From Azophilus sp964348115 (lineage in GTDB: Bacteria; Pseudomonadota; Gammaproteobacteria; Pseudomonadales; Azotimanducaceae), in contig CAYGBY010000115.1 of assembly GCA_964348115.1 (NCBI GenBank), positions 1 to 11,933 of the forward strand: 11,933 nt of DNA, read 5' to 3'. Below, in pieces: positions 6,303 through 11,837 of the stretch; within the stretch, counting starts at the first letter, position 1, and the number at the start of each line of letters is the position of its first letter. The translations under genes and the position numbers were made by a program. Under the pieces are notes generated by a model. That model saw nothing but the letters and a program-made list of their open reading frames with translations. It had not been told where the DNA came from and did no database searches.

Positions 6303-7664
6303 CTAAGCGACCCGCTGGCGCCGCTGCAGGCGCCGCATCAAGTCCGCATCGCCCCGCACAGTCAGCTTCATGCCGCCATCCGCCGTGCTGCGCTCGTCCA
6401 GCACAGCCCCACGGGCGTACAGCCAAGCGCGGGTGGCGCCGGCGGAGGCTGGCAAGCGCACCTCCACCGGCGGGCGCACGCCTAAGGCTTGGCCCATGCG
6501 GGCAAGCAGCAGATCGCAGCCCTGGCCCGTGCGGGCGCTGATGCGCAGGGCGTCGTACGCGCCAACAGGTATCGCCAAGGCTTCAGCCTCGATGTCCGAA
6601 GCAGCCTGGACGTCCGCCCTGTCGTCGCGCACGCCAAAAGGCATTGCCGAGGCTTCGGCGGATGCGCCTTCGGCGCAACCGGCCAGATCGCATTTGTTCA
6701 GCACGTTGATGCGCGGCAAGGCTGCGGCGCCCAAGTCCCTTAGCACCTCATCAACGTCATCGATGCGCCGTTCCAAATCCAGCGCGGTGGCATCCATGAC
6801 ATGGACCAGCAGGTCCGCCCTGGCCACTTCCTCCAAGGTGGCCTTGAACGCGTCGACCAGGGCAGGGGGCAGATGGCTGATGAACCCTACTGTGTCCGCC
6901 AACACCACCTCCCCAATGCCGGCCACCGGCAAGCGGCGCAGGGTAGGATCCAAGGTGGCGAAAGGCTTGTCCGCCGCCACCACGGCGGCATCCGTCAAGG
7001 CGTTGAACAGCGTGGACTTGCCGGCGTTGGTGTAGCCCACCAAGGCCACCGTGGGGGTGCCGGAGCGGCGGCGCTGCCGACGGCTGCGCCCACGCTGCCG
7101 CACCACCTGCCCAAGCCGCCCCTGCACGGTCTTGATGCGCGCCTCCAGCATTCTGTGGTCCAACTCCAACTGCTTTTCCCCTGCGCCCCGCAGGCCAATG
7201 CCGCCCTTCTGCCGGTCCAAGTGGCTCCAGCCGCGCACCAGCCGTGTTTGCGCGTGCCGAAGTTGCGCCAGCTCCACCTGCAGCCGCCCTTCAAAGGTGC
7301 GGGCGCGTTCGGCGAAGATGTGGATGATGAGTTCGGCGCGGCTCATCACCCGGCAGGCCAGGGCCTGCTCGAGGTTGCGTTGCTGGCCGGCGGTCAGGTC
7401 ATTGTTCACCAACAGCAGGTCCGCTCCCCGACGCTTCAGGAAGGCTTGGATCTCATCCACTTTCCCCCGCCCCACCAGCCAGCGGGGATGCTGGCGGCGG
7501 CGCGCCGCGGCCATTTGCCCGACAACGCAAAGGCCGGCGGAACGCGCCAGATCCAAGGCCTCCGCCAAATCGAAGACGGGCGCCCCTTCCAAGGCCACCT
7601 GGAGCGCGACAGCCCGCCCGCCGCTGGATAGCCGTTCAATGAAGAGACTTGACCGAGGCTTCAT
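6303..7664 (-). CDS. hflX: Ribosome-associated GTPase HflX
   Basis: HflX is a cytosolic GTPase that binds the large ribosomal subunit; in characterised bacteria it splits stalled or heat-damaged ribosomes. The 453-residue protein has the N-terminal HflX domain (GRGKVDEI near 65-72, LSPAQ-like TAGQQRNLE), the linker GGIGLRGAGEKQLELDHR (154-171) and a basic stretch RGRSRRQRRR (191-200). G-domain motifs are G1 GYTNAGKS (210-217), G3 DTVGF (257-261), G4 NKCD (323-326) and G5 SAR (376-378). The G4-G5 interval is unusually long and contains an imperfect 24-residue internal duplication, listed separately. ATG at 7664 lies 26 bp after hfq. No good Shine-Dalgarno sequence precedes it, so translation may depend on coupling to hfq. 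Confidence 0.96.
   Translation of the reverse strand: MKPRSSLFIERLSSGGRAVALQVALEGAPVFDLAEALDLARSAGLCVVGQMAAARRRQHPRWLVGRGKVDEIQAFLKRRGADLLLVNNDLTAGQQRNLEQALACRVMSRAELIIHIFAERARTFEGRLQVELAQLRHAQTRLVRGWSHLDRQKGGIGLRGAGEKQLELDHRMLEARIKTVQGRLGQVVRQRGRSRRQRRRSGTPTVALVGYTNAGKSTLFNALTDAAVVAADKPFATLDPTLRRLPVAGIGEVVLADTVGFISHLPPALVDAFKATLEEVARADLLVHVMDATALDLERRIDDVDEVLRDLGAAALPRINVLNKCDLAGCAEGASAEASAMPFGVRDDRADVQAASDIEAEALAIPVGAYDALRISARTGQGCDLLLARMGQALGVRPPVEVRLPASAGATRAWLYARGAVLDERSTADGGMKLTVRGDADLMRRLQRRQRVA
6549..6659 (-). repeat. Imperfect 72-bp-period duplication inside hflX
   Basis: Two 39-base copies (6621-6659 and 6549-6587) share 30 of 39 bases at a 72-base period. They encode AEASAMPFGVRDD (residues 336-348) and AEALAIPVGAYDA (360-372). 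The copies lie between the G4 NKCD and G5 SAR motifs of HflX, and the duplication keeps frame. Confidence 0.7.
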
Positions 7665-7690
7665 GAAGCCGGCACAGCCGCTTAACGGGC

Positions 7691-7942
7691 TTAGCGCCGG
7701 TGCTGTGGATGGCCGCGGTCATCGCGGACGGAAAACTGAATGTCGTGCGCAGGCACCACCGTGGAAACCGCGTGCTTGTACACCATCTGGCTGACCGAAT
7801 TGCGCAGCAGTATCACGAATTGGTCGAAAGATTCGATTCGGCCCTGCAGTTTGATGCCGTTGACCAGATAAATGGACACCGGAACTTGCTCCCTACGCAA
7901 GGCATTGAGGTAGCTATCTTGCACGGATACACCTTTTGCCAT
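7691..7942 (-). CDS. hfq: RNA chaperone Hfq
   Basis: Hfq forms a hexameric ring that pairs small RNAs with mRNAs. The 83-residue protein begins MAKGVSVQDSYLNALRREQVPVSIYLVNGIKLQG, followed by the Sm1 core IESFDQFVILL, then Sm2 VYKHAVSTVVP. Proximal-face residues Gln8, Asp9 and the YKHA His are kept. In the rim patch Arg16 and Arg17 are present, but position 19 is Gln (Arg in E. coli) and the VILLKN lysine is Arg. The C-terminal tail is short and rich in Arg/His (RDDRGHPQHRR). ATG at 7942 has AGGAG about 9 bases upstream. It is first in the hfq-hflX-hflK-hflC-hisZ series. The 105-bp leader is fairly AT-rich, but no convincing -35/-10 pair could be fixed. Confidence 0.98.
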   Translation of the reverse strand: MAKGVSVQDSYLNALRREQVPVSIYLVNGIKLQGRIESFDQFVILLRNSVSQMVYKHAVSTVVPAHDIQFSVRDDRGHPQHRR

Positions 7943-8047
7943 ATTGGGCCACTCCTGCCCGTCAAGCGTACTAGAACTAAAACCGCAAGGCTATGGGCGT
8001 CTACTCAGTTTTAACCTTAGGCATTTAGCTTACGCCAGCAAAGAATT

Positions 8048-8296
8048 TCAAGTTGAATCGCCGCCAAGGGATGGCGCCGCGCAACCGCCAAGCAGTTCTT
8101 GCGCCGCATCGCCAAGAGCGCCGTCCGACGCCCCACCCGGAATGACCCGCCGTCCGTCCGTCCAAGCGCCAAAGTCAATCAATCTGCAGCGCTCCGAACA
8201 AAACGGGCGGTGCGCGTTTCCGGCTGTCCATTTCACGCCCTTGCCGCAGTTGGGGCAGCTAAGAATGCGGGGGGTGCTGGTTGAGGCGTCAGTCAC
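8048..8296 (-). CDS. yacG: DNA gyrase inhibitor YacG family zinc protein
   Basis: YacG is a small zinc-binding protein shown in E. coli to bind GyrB and inhibit gyrase. The 82-residue product has the full family core: Cys14 and Cys17 in SCPNCGKGVKW, then RPFCSERCRLIDFGAW with Cys33 and Cys37. It is longer than the usual 60-70 residues because of an Ala/Gly-rich tail (GGASDGALGDAAQELLGG) that matches no motif I know. The start chosen is GTG at 8296, which gives a normal short N-terminus. It overlaps the yceI stop (GTGACTGA), implying coupled translation. The upstream open frame to 8380 is antisense to nothing useful and overlaps yceI coding sequence, so I excluded it. The hfq leader follows 105 bp later. 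Confidence 0.9.
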   Translation of the reverse strand: MTDASTSTPRILSCPNCGKGVKWTAGNAHRPFCSERCRLIDFGAWTDGRRVIPGGASDGALGDAAQELLGGCAAPSLGGDST

Positions 8297-9026
8297 GCTG
8301 GAACACCAACACGAAACTGACCGGCACGGCCTGGCTGATGCTGGGCAGCCGAGCGATCTCCCGCAGCCGCTCCACGCCATCCGTTAGGCCGATGGCGGCC
8401 GCCAAAACGACCGCAGGCTTGCGGCTGGCCACCAGCATGGCGCCATCCGCAAGGCGTTCGGTCATCACCTCCAGCCGCAGCTGAATTTCCGCCCCCTTGA
8501 GCCGCAGGACGCCATCGACGCTCAACAGCCCTGTCGTTCCGCCAGCCAGGCTGCGCAACCGTTCAGCGCCGATGTTGGCCGTCAGCGTCGCGGTGGGAAA
8601 TTGGACGGTCTCGAACAGAATGTCCCGCATCCGTTCATCGCGGATGGGGATTAGGGTATCCACGCTGGCCAAGTCGATGTCCACCGTCACGGCGCCGTCG
8701 TCGTCGACGCGGCCGCTCAGTTCGCCAAAAGTGTGAACCTCCCCAAGGTCCCCCGCCTTGATGGTGACAAAGGCCAACTGGGAACGGTCATTCTGCAGCC
8801 GCCATTCCGCCTCCGCCACTGCCGGCAGGCAAGCCAATCCAGCAAGCGCAAGGGCGCCGATGAGCGCGGCGCGAAGGCGCTTCAGCAAACCAGCCTGCAT
8901 AGGGCGCCAAGCTGCTTGGCGGGTGGCCGGATGCTGTTCCATTGCGGTGCGTCGGCCACCAGCGCGGCCAAACACGAAATCCAGCGCTCTCAACAGGGCC
9001 CGTGGCGCAATGCGCGGGCTAAGCAT
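8289..9026 (-). CDS. YceI-like exported lipid-binding family protein with N-terminal extension
   Basis: YceI-family proteins are periplasmic lipocalin-like beta barrels that bind isoprenoid-type lipids; the role of most members is unknown. The mature part starts EAEWRLQNDRSQLAFVTIKAGDLGEVHTFGELSG and continues VDIDLASVDTLIPIRDERMRDILFETVQFPTATLTA, both family hallmarks. It ends AVPVSFVLVFQRD. A signal-peptide-like segment, LLKRLRAALIGALALAGLACLPAVAEA, has its hydrophobic core at residues 51-71 and a likely cut after residue 73. The start is set at ATG 9026 because GGAGGGAGGAC immediately precedes it and an extended -10 promoter lies 29 bases upstream. That yields 245 residues with about 42 extra before the signal peptide. 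A conventional start at ATG 8900 (203 residues) has no ribosome binding site but matches family length. The stop overlaps yacG. Confidence 0.85.
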   Translation of the reverse strand: MLSPRIAPRALLRALDFVFGRAGGRRTAMEQHPATRQAAWRPMQAGLLKRLRAALIGALALAGLACLPAVAEAEWRLQNDRSQLAFVTIKAGDLGEVHTFGELSGRVDDDGAVTVDIDLASVDTLIPIRDERMRDILFETVQFPTATLTANIGAERLRSLAGGTTGLLSVDGVLRLKGAEIQLRLEVMTERLADGAMLVASRKPAVVLAAAIGLTDGVERLREIARLPSISQAVPVSFVLVFQRD

Positions 9027-9054
9027 GTCCTCCCTCCCTGGCAGAGGATGCCGA

Positions 9055-9084
9055 ATCATAGCAGAAGCCGGCAGGGTTTGTCTG
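9055..9084 (-). promoter_or_regulatory. Extended -10 promoter for yceI-yacG
   Basis: The minus strand shows TGC-TATGAT, an extended -10 with the hexamer at 9055-9060, and a -35-like CAGACA (4 of 6) at 9079-9084 with an 18-bp spacer. The predicted start near 9048 leaves a leader of about 22 bases that is mostly the GGAGGGAGGA ribosome binding site before ATG 9026. Confidence 0.6.
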
Positions 9085-9607
9085 GGGTGGCTACGGCCAA
9101 GGGCGGATGGCGCAGGTCGATCGAGCAGCCTCCTGGGGCGGCAAGATGCTCGCACGGGGTTTGACATGCGAACAAGGCAGCCTCGATCAGAAATTCGGGC
9201 CTATACTTGTTTACCCTTTCCCACGGCGCGACGGAAATGGTGGCCTCCTTCCTGAGAAGATTGTCGATGATCCGATCGGGCATGTACGGATATCGCCGCT
9301 TGGTGCGCATCCGGCTCGACGCTCGCGGTGTCTCCTCGATCCGTCTCGCGGCGAGGTTCGCCGTCACGTGGCAACGCCCCTTCTCTCGGAACCCCGGCTT
9401 CCGCATCCTTGGCGGGCACGCCGGACCCCCCTACCCGATCCCCCCAACGCCCAGATACGCTTGCCGGTCACGGCCTTCAAGGGCTCGTGCAGACCCGCTG
9501 CATCGTCGGTCGCCACCTTAGCCCGGTCCCGCGCCCTGCTGATCTCTACGTAGAAGCTCTATCTGCGTGGTGAATGGCGGCCGCATCAAGGCTCGCCGAG
9601 GACTTTC
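9085..9607. other. Gene-poor stretch, probably decayed or acquired DNA
   Basis: Over 500 bases separate the yceI promoter from the membrane-protein gene. Open frames exist on both strands (for example minus 9056-9406 and plus 9107-9553) but overlap one another, lack ribosome binding sites and match no family I know. The only piece with a possible family resemblance is the plus-strand segment at 9282-9416, listed separately. A TTGACA occurs at 9161-9166, but no -10 stands at a usable distance. The base composition and content suggest decay, perhaps at the edge of an insertion ending near tRNA-Asn (inference). Confidence 0.5.
9282..9416 (+). pseudogene. Possible relic of a formylglycine-generating-enzyme-like C-terminus
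   Basis: In one plus-strand frame the segment reads SSIRLAARFAVTWQRPF followed by SRNPGFRIL. This resembles the end of FGE-sulfatase/SUMF1-fold domains, where R-S-A-x-R is followed about 15 residues later by a final GFR-(hydrophobic). Spacing from the first Arg to GFR is 21 residues, close to the usual 20. The preceding RGGSW motif is not recognisable, there is no credible start, and the frame runs on through about 34 unrelated residues after GFRILGG. It is at best the tail of a broken gene. The match is by eye only and could be chance in GC-rich DNA. Confidence 0.25.
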
Positions 9608-9976
9608 TCATGTGCTCTCCTTCTGCATTATGGACGTGACGGACTCCACGAACTCAATCCCGAACACCAAGAATACGGAGGCGGCCACGACGCAAAAACA
9701 AATGGTGATGAACGCATAAAGAACATCTTTGATTTCGAACCTTCCCCCTTTTTGGTCGGACACTTTGTCAAGAACCAAAAAGCACTCCATGAACTCCACA
9801 TTCATCAAGAACAACATGTAAAGCATAGCCATCAGAAAGAATGCGGCGGAAGTCTCCGCTCCTTCCCAAACAACGGCCGCAGTCGATGCGGCGATAAGCG
9901 CAACGCCGAATACGGCGAACGCCTTAGGGTGCTTAAAGGCGAAAACCAGAAAGAAGTTATTTCTCGACTCGGTCAT
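9608..9976 (-). CDS. Unrecognised three-helix membrane protein
   Basis: I do not recognise the family. The 122-residue product has three hydrophobic helices (about 18-37, 44-66 and 86-108), a short basic/aromatic N-terminus (MTESRNNFFLVFAFKHPKAF) and a charged loop DKVSDQKGGRFEIKD between helices 2 and 3. The loop charge pattern suggests a small inner-membrane protein. Codon use is clearly different from the neighbours: AAA, AAT, TTT and ATT are frequent, giving a lower GC content. With its place 145 bp beyond the 3' end of tRNA-Asn, this suggests acquisition by transfer. ATG at 9976 gives the whole open frame; no Shine-Dalgarno sequence is evident, so the start is uncertain. It stands alone, with no evident operon partner. 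Confidence 0.65.
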   Translation of the reverse strand: MTESRNNFFLVFAFKHPKAFAVFGVALIAASTAAVVWEGAETSAAFFLMAMLYMLFLMNVEFMECFLVLDKVSDQKGGRFEIKDVLYAFITICFCVVAASVFLVFGIEFVESVTSIMQKEST

Positions 9977-10088
9977 TTTTCATCGTCATTGGAGAATTGA
10001 TCAGGATTCAGTCCATCTCCCCATTTCGGTTGCAATGTCGAGTCCGTACACAACGGATGTCCAAGTGGTGGCCTATTGCGATCCGTCT

Positions 10089-10103
10089 CGGGAAAAATTC
10101 CCG
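10089..10103. terminator. Small hairpin downstream of tRNA-Asn
   Basis: CGGGAA-AAA-TTCCCG forms a perfect 6-bp stem with a 3-base loop, beginning 18 bases after the encoded CCA in the tRNA direction. No T-run follows on the minus strand, so this is only a candidate terminator or processing site. It is symmetrical and could act on either strand. Confidence 0.35.
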
Positions 10104-10120
10104 TAACTAATTGACTTAAT

Positions 10121-10196
10121 TGGCTCCGCCTGCTGGGCTCGAACCAGCGACCCGCTGATTAACAGTCAGCTGCTCTACCAACTGAGCTAAGGCGGA
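10121..10196 (-). tRNA. tRNA-Asn (anticodon GTT)
   Basis: The 76-base gene folds as a full cloverleaf: acceptor stem TCCGCCT pairing with AGGCGGA, D arm GCTCAGTTGGTAGAGC, anticodon arm CTGACTGTTAATCAG with GTT in the loop, and T arm with GGTTCGAGCC. The discriminator is G and CCA is encoded (10121-10123). The GTT anticodon assigns Asn. The sequence downstream of the 3' end changes character (AT-richer, then a low-GC gene), which fits use of tRNA 3' ends by integrases. I found no second copy of the 3' end within the window. Confidence 0.97.
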
Positions 10197-10229
10197 AAAG
10201 AAACGCCGCGCTTGCCACGCATAGGGGCT

Positions 10230-10257
10230 AGTGTAGCTGTCCTCTGCGCAAATGCAA
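10230..10257 (-). promoter_or_regulatory. Promoter of tRNA-Asn
   Basis: The minus strand has TTGCAT (10252-10257), a 16-bp spacer and TACACT (10230-10235, 4 of 6), followed by the GC-rich discriminator AGCCCC that is typical of stringently controlled stable-RNA promoters. Transcription would start near 10223, about 26 bases before the mature tRNA 5' end. Confidence 0.55.
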
Positions 10258-10324
10258 GGAAATTGTGGGCGCAGCCCTCTGCCCCCAAGGATGCAGCAAG
10301 TCGCCAACCCATGGATAAGCCCCA

Positions 10325-10476
10325 CCAAGATCATCCTAAAGTGTTCGCTATTGAAAGAAAATTTCTGAAAAGTCATTGGATGCCGCAGAATATTGCGGAA
10401 TCTTCCAAAAAACGTTCTTAAACCGCCTATATAGGGCTTTGCCGAGGGCTGGTGGACGACTTTGGGATGGTCCTGA
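10325..10476. repeat. AT-richer segment bounded by an 18-bp imperfect inverted repeat
   Basis: Left arm CCAAGATCATCCTAAAGT (10325-10342) and the reverse complement of 10459-10476 (TCAGGACCATCCCAAAGT) agree at 14 of 18 positions, all mismatches being transitions. The interior contains the near-perfect palindrome CCGCAGAATATTGCGG (10383-10398). It is visibly AT-richer than flanking DNA. It occupies most of the 335-bp gap between tRNA-Asn and the lipoprotein gene. A decayed MITE-like element is possible; the rest of the gap shows no gene. Confidence 0.4.
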
Positions 10477-10531
10477 CAAGCCCCACACGCAAGCCGCAAG
10501 CGCGTGGATGGGGAAACGTCGGCGGGGGCGG

Positions 10532-11134
10532 CTAGGGAGAAACCCGATCGTAGGTTCGCACGGCGGCGAAGCTCTGCCCCGCCGATTTCAGCGAGACCTC
10601 CACCACCAGATGACGACCATCGGCGCCCAGCCGCATGGTTTCCGTGGCTTCCGCATCCGCAGCTTTGGAGACGACGACCAACGCGCCTTCCAGCCAGCCA
10701 GCTGAAACCTGCCAAAGCCCGCGCCGACGTTCGCCCCAAGAGATGTCTCGATAGACCCCGCTGTCGTAGCGGATGCCCATGGAGTGCGGATCCTGCTCTA
10801 TGATCATGGATTTGGCCCCCAGCACCGGGAAATCCTGCACGGCGAAAGCCAACGCCCCTATGGACCCTCGGCGGCCGGGCGAACCCAGATCCAGCAGCCC
10901 CCGGTCCGCCTCCGCCTGCAGGCGCTCTGGGTTCGGGGGCGGATCGCTGGCGGCCTCCCGCACCGCCCATTGGCCATTCAGATCAAACGTCGCCGGCACC
11001 TCCGGCGCCAAGGGCAGGCCACCACAGCCGGCCACCGCCAGCAGCAAGGCCAGGAAAGCAAGCCAATGCGGCTGCCGCGCCGCCGCACGGGCCCATTCAG
11101 CCCCACCATGCGTAGCGTCCAACTTCCTCAGCAT
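10532..11134 (-). CDS. Putative lipoprotein of unknown function
   Basis: I do not recognise the family. The 200-residue product has a lipoprotein signal peptide: an N-terminal region with Arg/Lys, hydrophobic core WLAFLALLLAVAGC, and the lipobox Cys at residue 37, followed by GGLPLAPEVPATFDLNGQW. The mature part contains NGQWAVREAASDPPPNPERLQAEADRG and several beta-strand-like pieces (SMIIEQDPHSMGIRYDSGVYRDISWGERRRGLWQVSAGW), consistent with a small beta domain anchored to a membrane. Residue +2 is Gly, so outer-membrane sorting is likely by the E. coli rule. ATG at 11134 is chosen because GGAGGG lies 6 bases upstream; a TTG two codons earlier overlaps the spacer. A candidate promoter lies upstream at 11188-11216. 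Confidence 0.82.
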   Translation of the reverse strand: MLRKLDATHGGAEWARAAARQPHWLAFLALLLAVAGCGGLPLAPEVPATFDLNGQWAVREAASDPPPNPERLQAEADRGLLDLGSPGRRGSIGALAFAVQDFPVLGAKSMIIEQDPHSMGIRYDSGVYRDISWGERRRGLWQVSAGWLEGALVVVSKAADAEATETMRLGADGRHLVVEVSLKSAGQSFAAVRTYDRVSP

Positions 11135-11187
11135 CCGCAACCCTCCACCAGCCCCGCAGGCATGGGAACGCCCTGATATGAAATACC

Positions 11188-11216
11188 ACCTTAGCGTACA
11201 GCACCGCCTCGTTCAA
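11188..11216 (-). promoter_or_regulatory. Possible promoter of the lipoprotein gene
   Basis: On the minus strand TTGAAC (11211-11216, 4 of 6) and TAAGGT (11188-11193, 3 of 6) stand exactly 17 bp apart. A start near 11181 would leave a leader of about 47 bases. The spacing is ideal but the -10 is poor. Confidence 0.35.
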
Positions 11217-11241
11217 AAGGAACAACACTCGGCGACTCCGC

Positions 11242-11651
11242 CAGGACTTTCCCACGCAAGTTCTGTTTGGAATGTGATGGGGATTGGATGATTGGCGCAC
11301 TTGGTCTGCGCACGGCCATCGCGTACTCGTGGCCGAGACCTTCTGCAACCCGGAGCGGTTCAGCGGTGCGATGTACCGGGCTTCGGGCTGGCGGGACTTG
11401 GGGGAGACGCGGGGCTGCGCCCGCTCCAGTGGCCGCTGCACTGACCCGCACAGCAGGCCAAAGCGGGTCCTTGTTACCCGCCTGCGCAGGGGTGCGCGGC
11501 GGCAGGACAGGAGCCAGGACAAAAGCCGACACGGCAAGCGCCCCAACTCCCACATCGACAACACCAGACGAAAGTCCATGCCCAAATCACGAGAACACGT
11601 TCATCAAAGCAAACAATCACACTTGGCTCCACTCAGCGTGGGAAAGTCCTG
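11242..11651. mobile_element. 410-bp transposon remnant with perfect 16-bp inverted ends
   Basis: CAGGACTTTCCCACGC at 11242-11257 recurs in perfect inverted orientation at 11636-11651 (GCGTGGGAAAGTCCTG). The two ends enclose the broken DUF4338 gene at 11284-11502, with about 130 bases of AT-richer non-coding sequence after it. DUF4338 domains are frequently found fused to or beside transposases, so this looks like an internally deleted copy of such an element, too short to encode a transposase. I could not identify a clear target-site duplication outside the ends, and I do not assign an IS family. Confidence 0.65.
11284..11502 (+). pseudogene. DUF4338 (DruA-like) gene fragment
   Basis: A plus-strand frame encodes LDDWRTWSAHGHRVLVAETF, then CNPERFSGAMYRASGWRDLG, then ETRG and a basic tail. 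GH-x-(V/L)-L-x-ETFxxPxRFxGxxYRAxxWxxxGxTxG is the hallmark core of DUF4338, the domain of Druantia DruA and of many transposon-encoded proteins. Only about 73 residues are recognisable, against several hundred in intact members. A stop (TGA at 11275) lies just upstream in frame, so the N-terminal portion is gone. After GARR the sequence loses resemblance although the frame stays open to 11787. The fragment sits inside the inverted repeats. It is a relic, not a functional defence gene. Confidence 0.75.
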
Positions 11652-11837
11652 CGGCCTCCAGCACCCCCCAATCAACTTCCATTTGCCCTGGAACTCTACC
11701 CATCAACGAGAGGAGCAAGCCAAAGTGTCGGTCCGGGCCAGGGTAGGCCGTACAACTTCGGACGTGGCGGCCGCGCAGCGACCATGATTAGCCACCGAAA
11801 AACAGCGAGATAGCTGCCGACTCAGTCAGGAATTCAA
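11652..11837. other. Intergenic sequence without recognisable genes
   Basis: Between the right inverted end and the partial gene at the window edge I see no convincing ORF, promoter or terminator. The open plus-strand frame that crosses this stretch is a run-on from the DUF4338 fragment and has no family resemblance. Confidence 0.5.

Noticed and set aside
8297..8380. Longer N-terminus for YacG starting at 8380
   Set aside because: The added 28 residues overlap yceI coding sequence, are rich in Cys/Arg/Ser, and are absent from the family; GTG at 8296 gives the normal N-terminus.
9161..9207. TTGACA at 9161-9166 and TATACT at 9202-9207 as a plus-strand promoter
   Set aside because: The hexamers are 35 bases apart, too far for one sigma-70 promoter, and neither has a partner at 16-18 bp.
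10116..10970. 284-codon minus frame crossing tRNA-Asn and part of the lipoprotein gene
   Set aside because: It reads through the tRNA and overlaps a better-supported gene in another frame.
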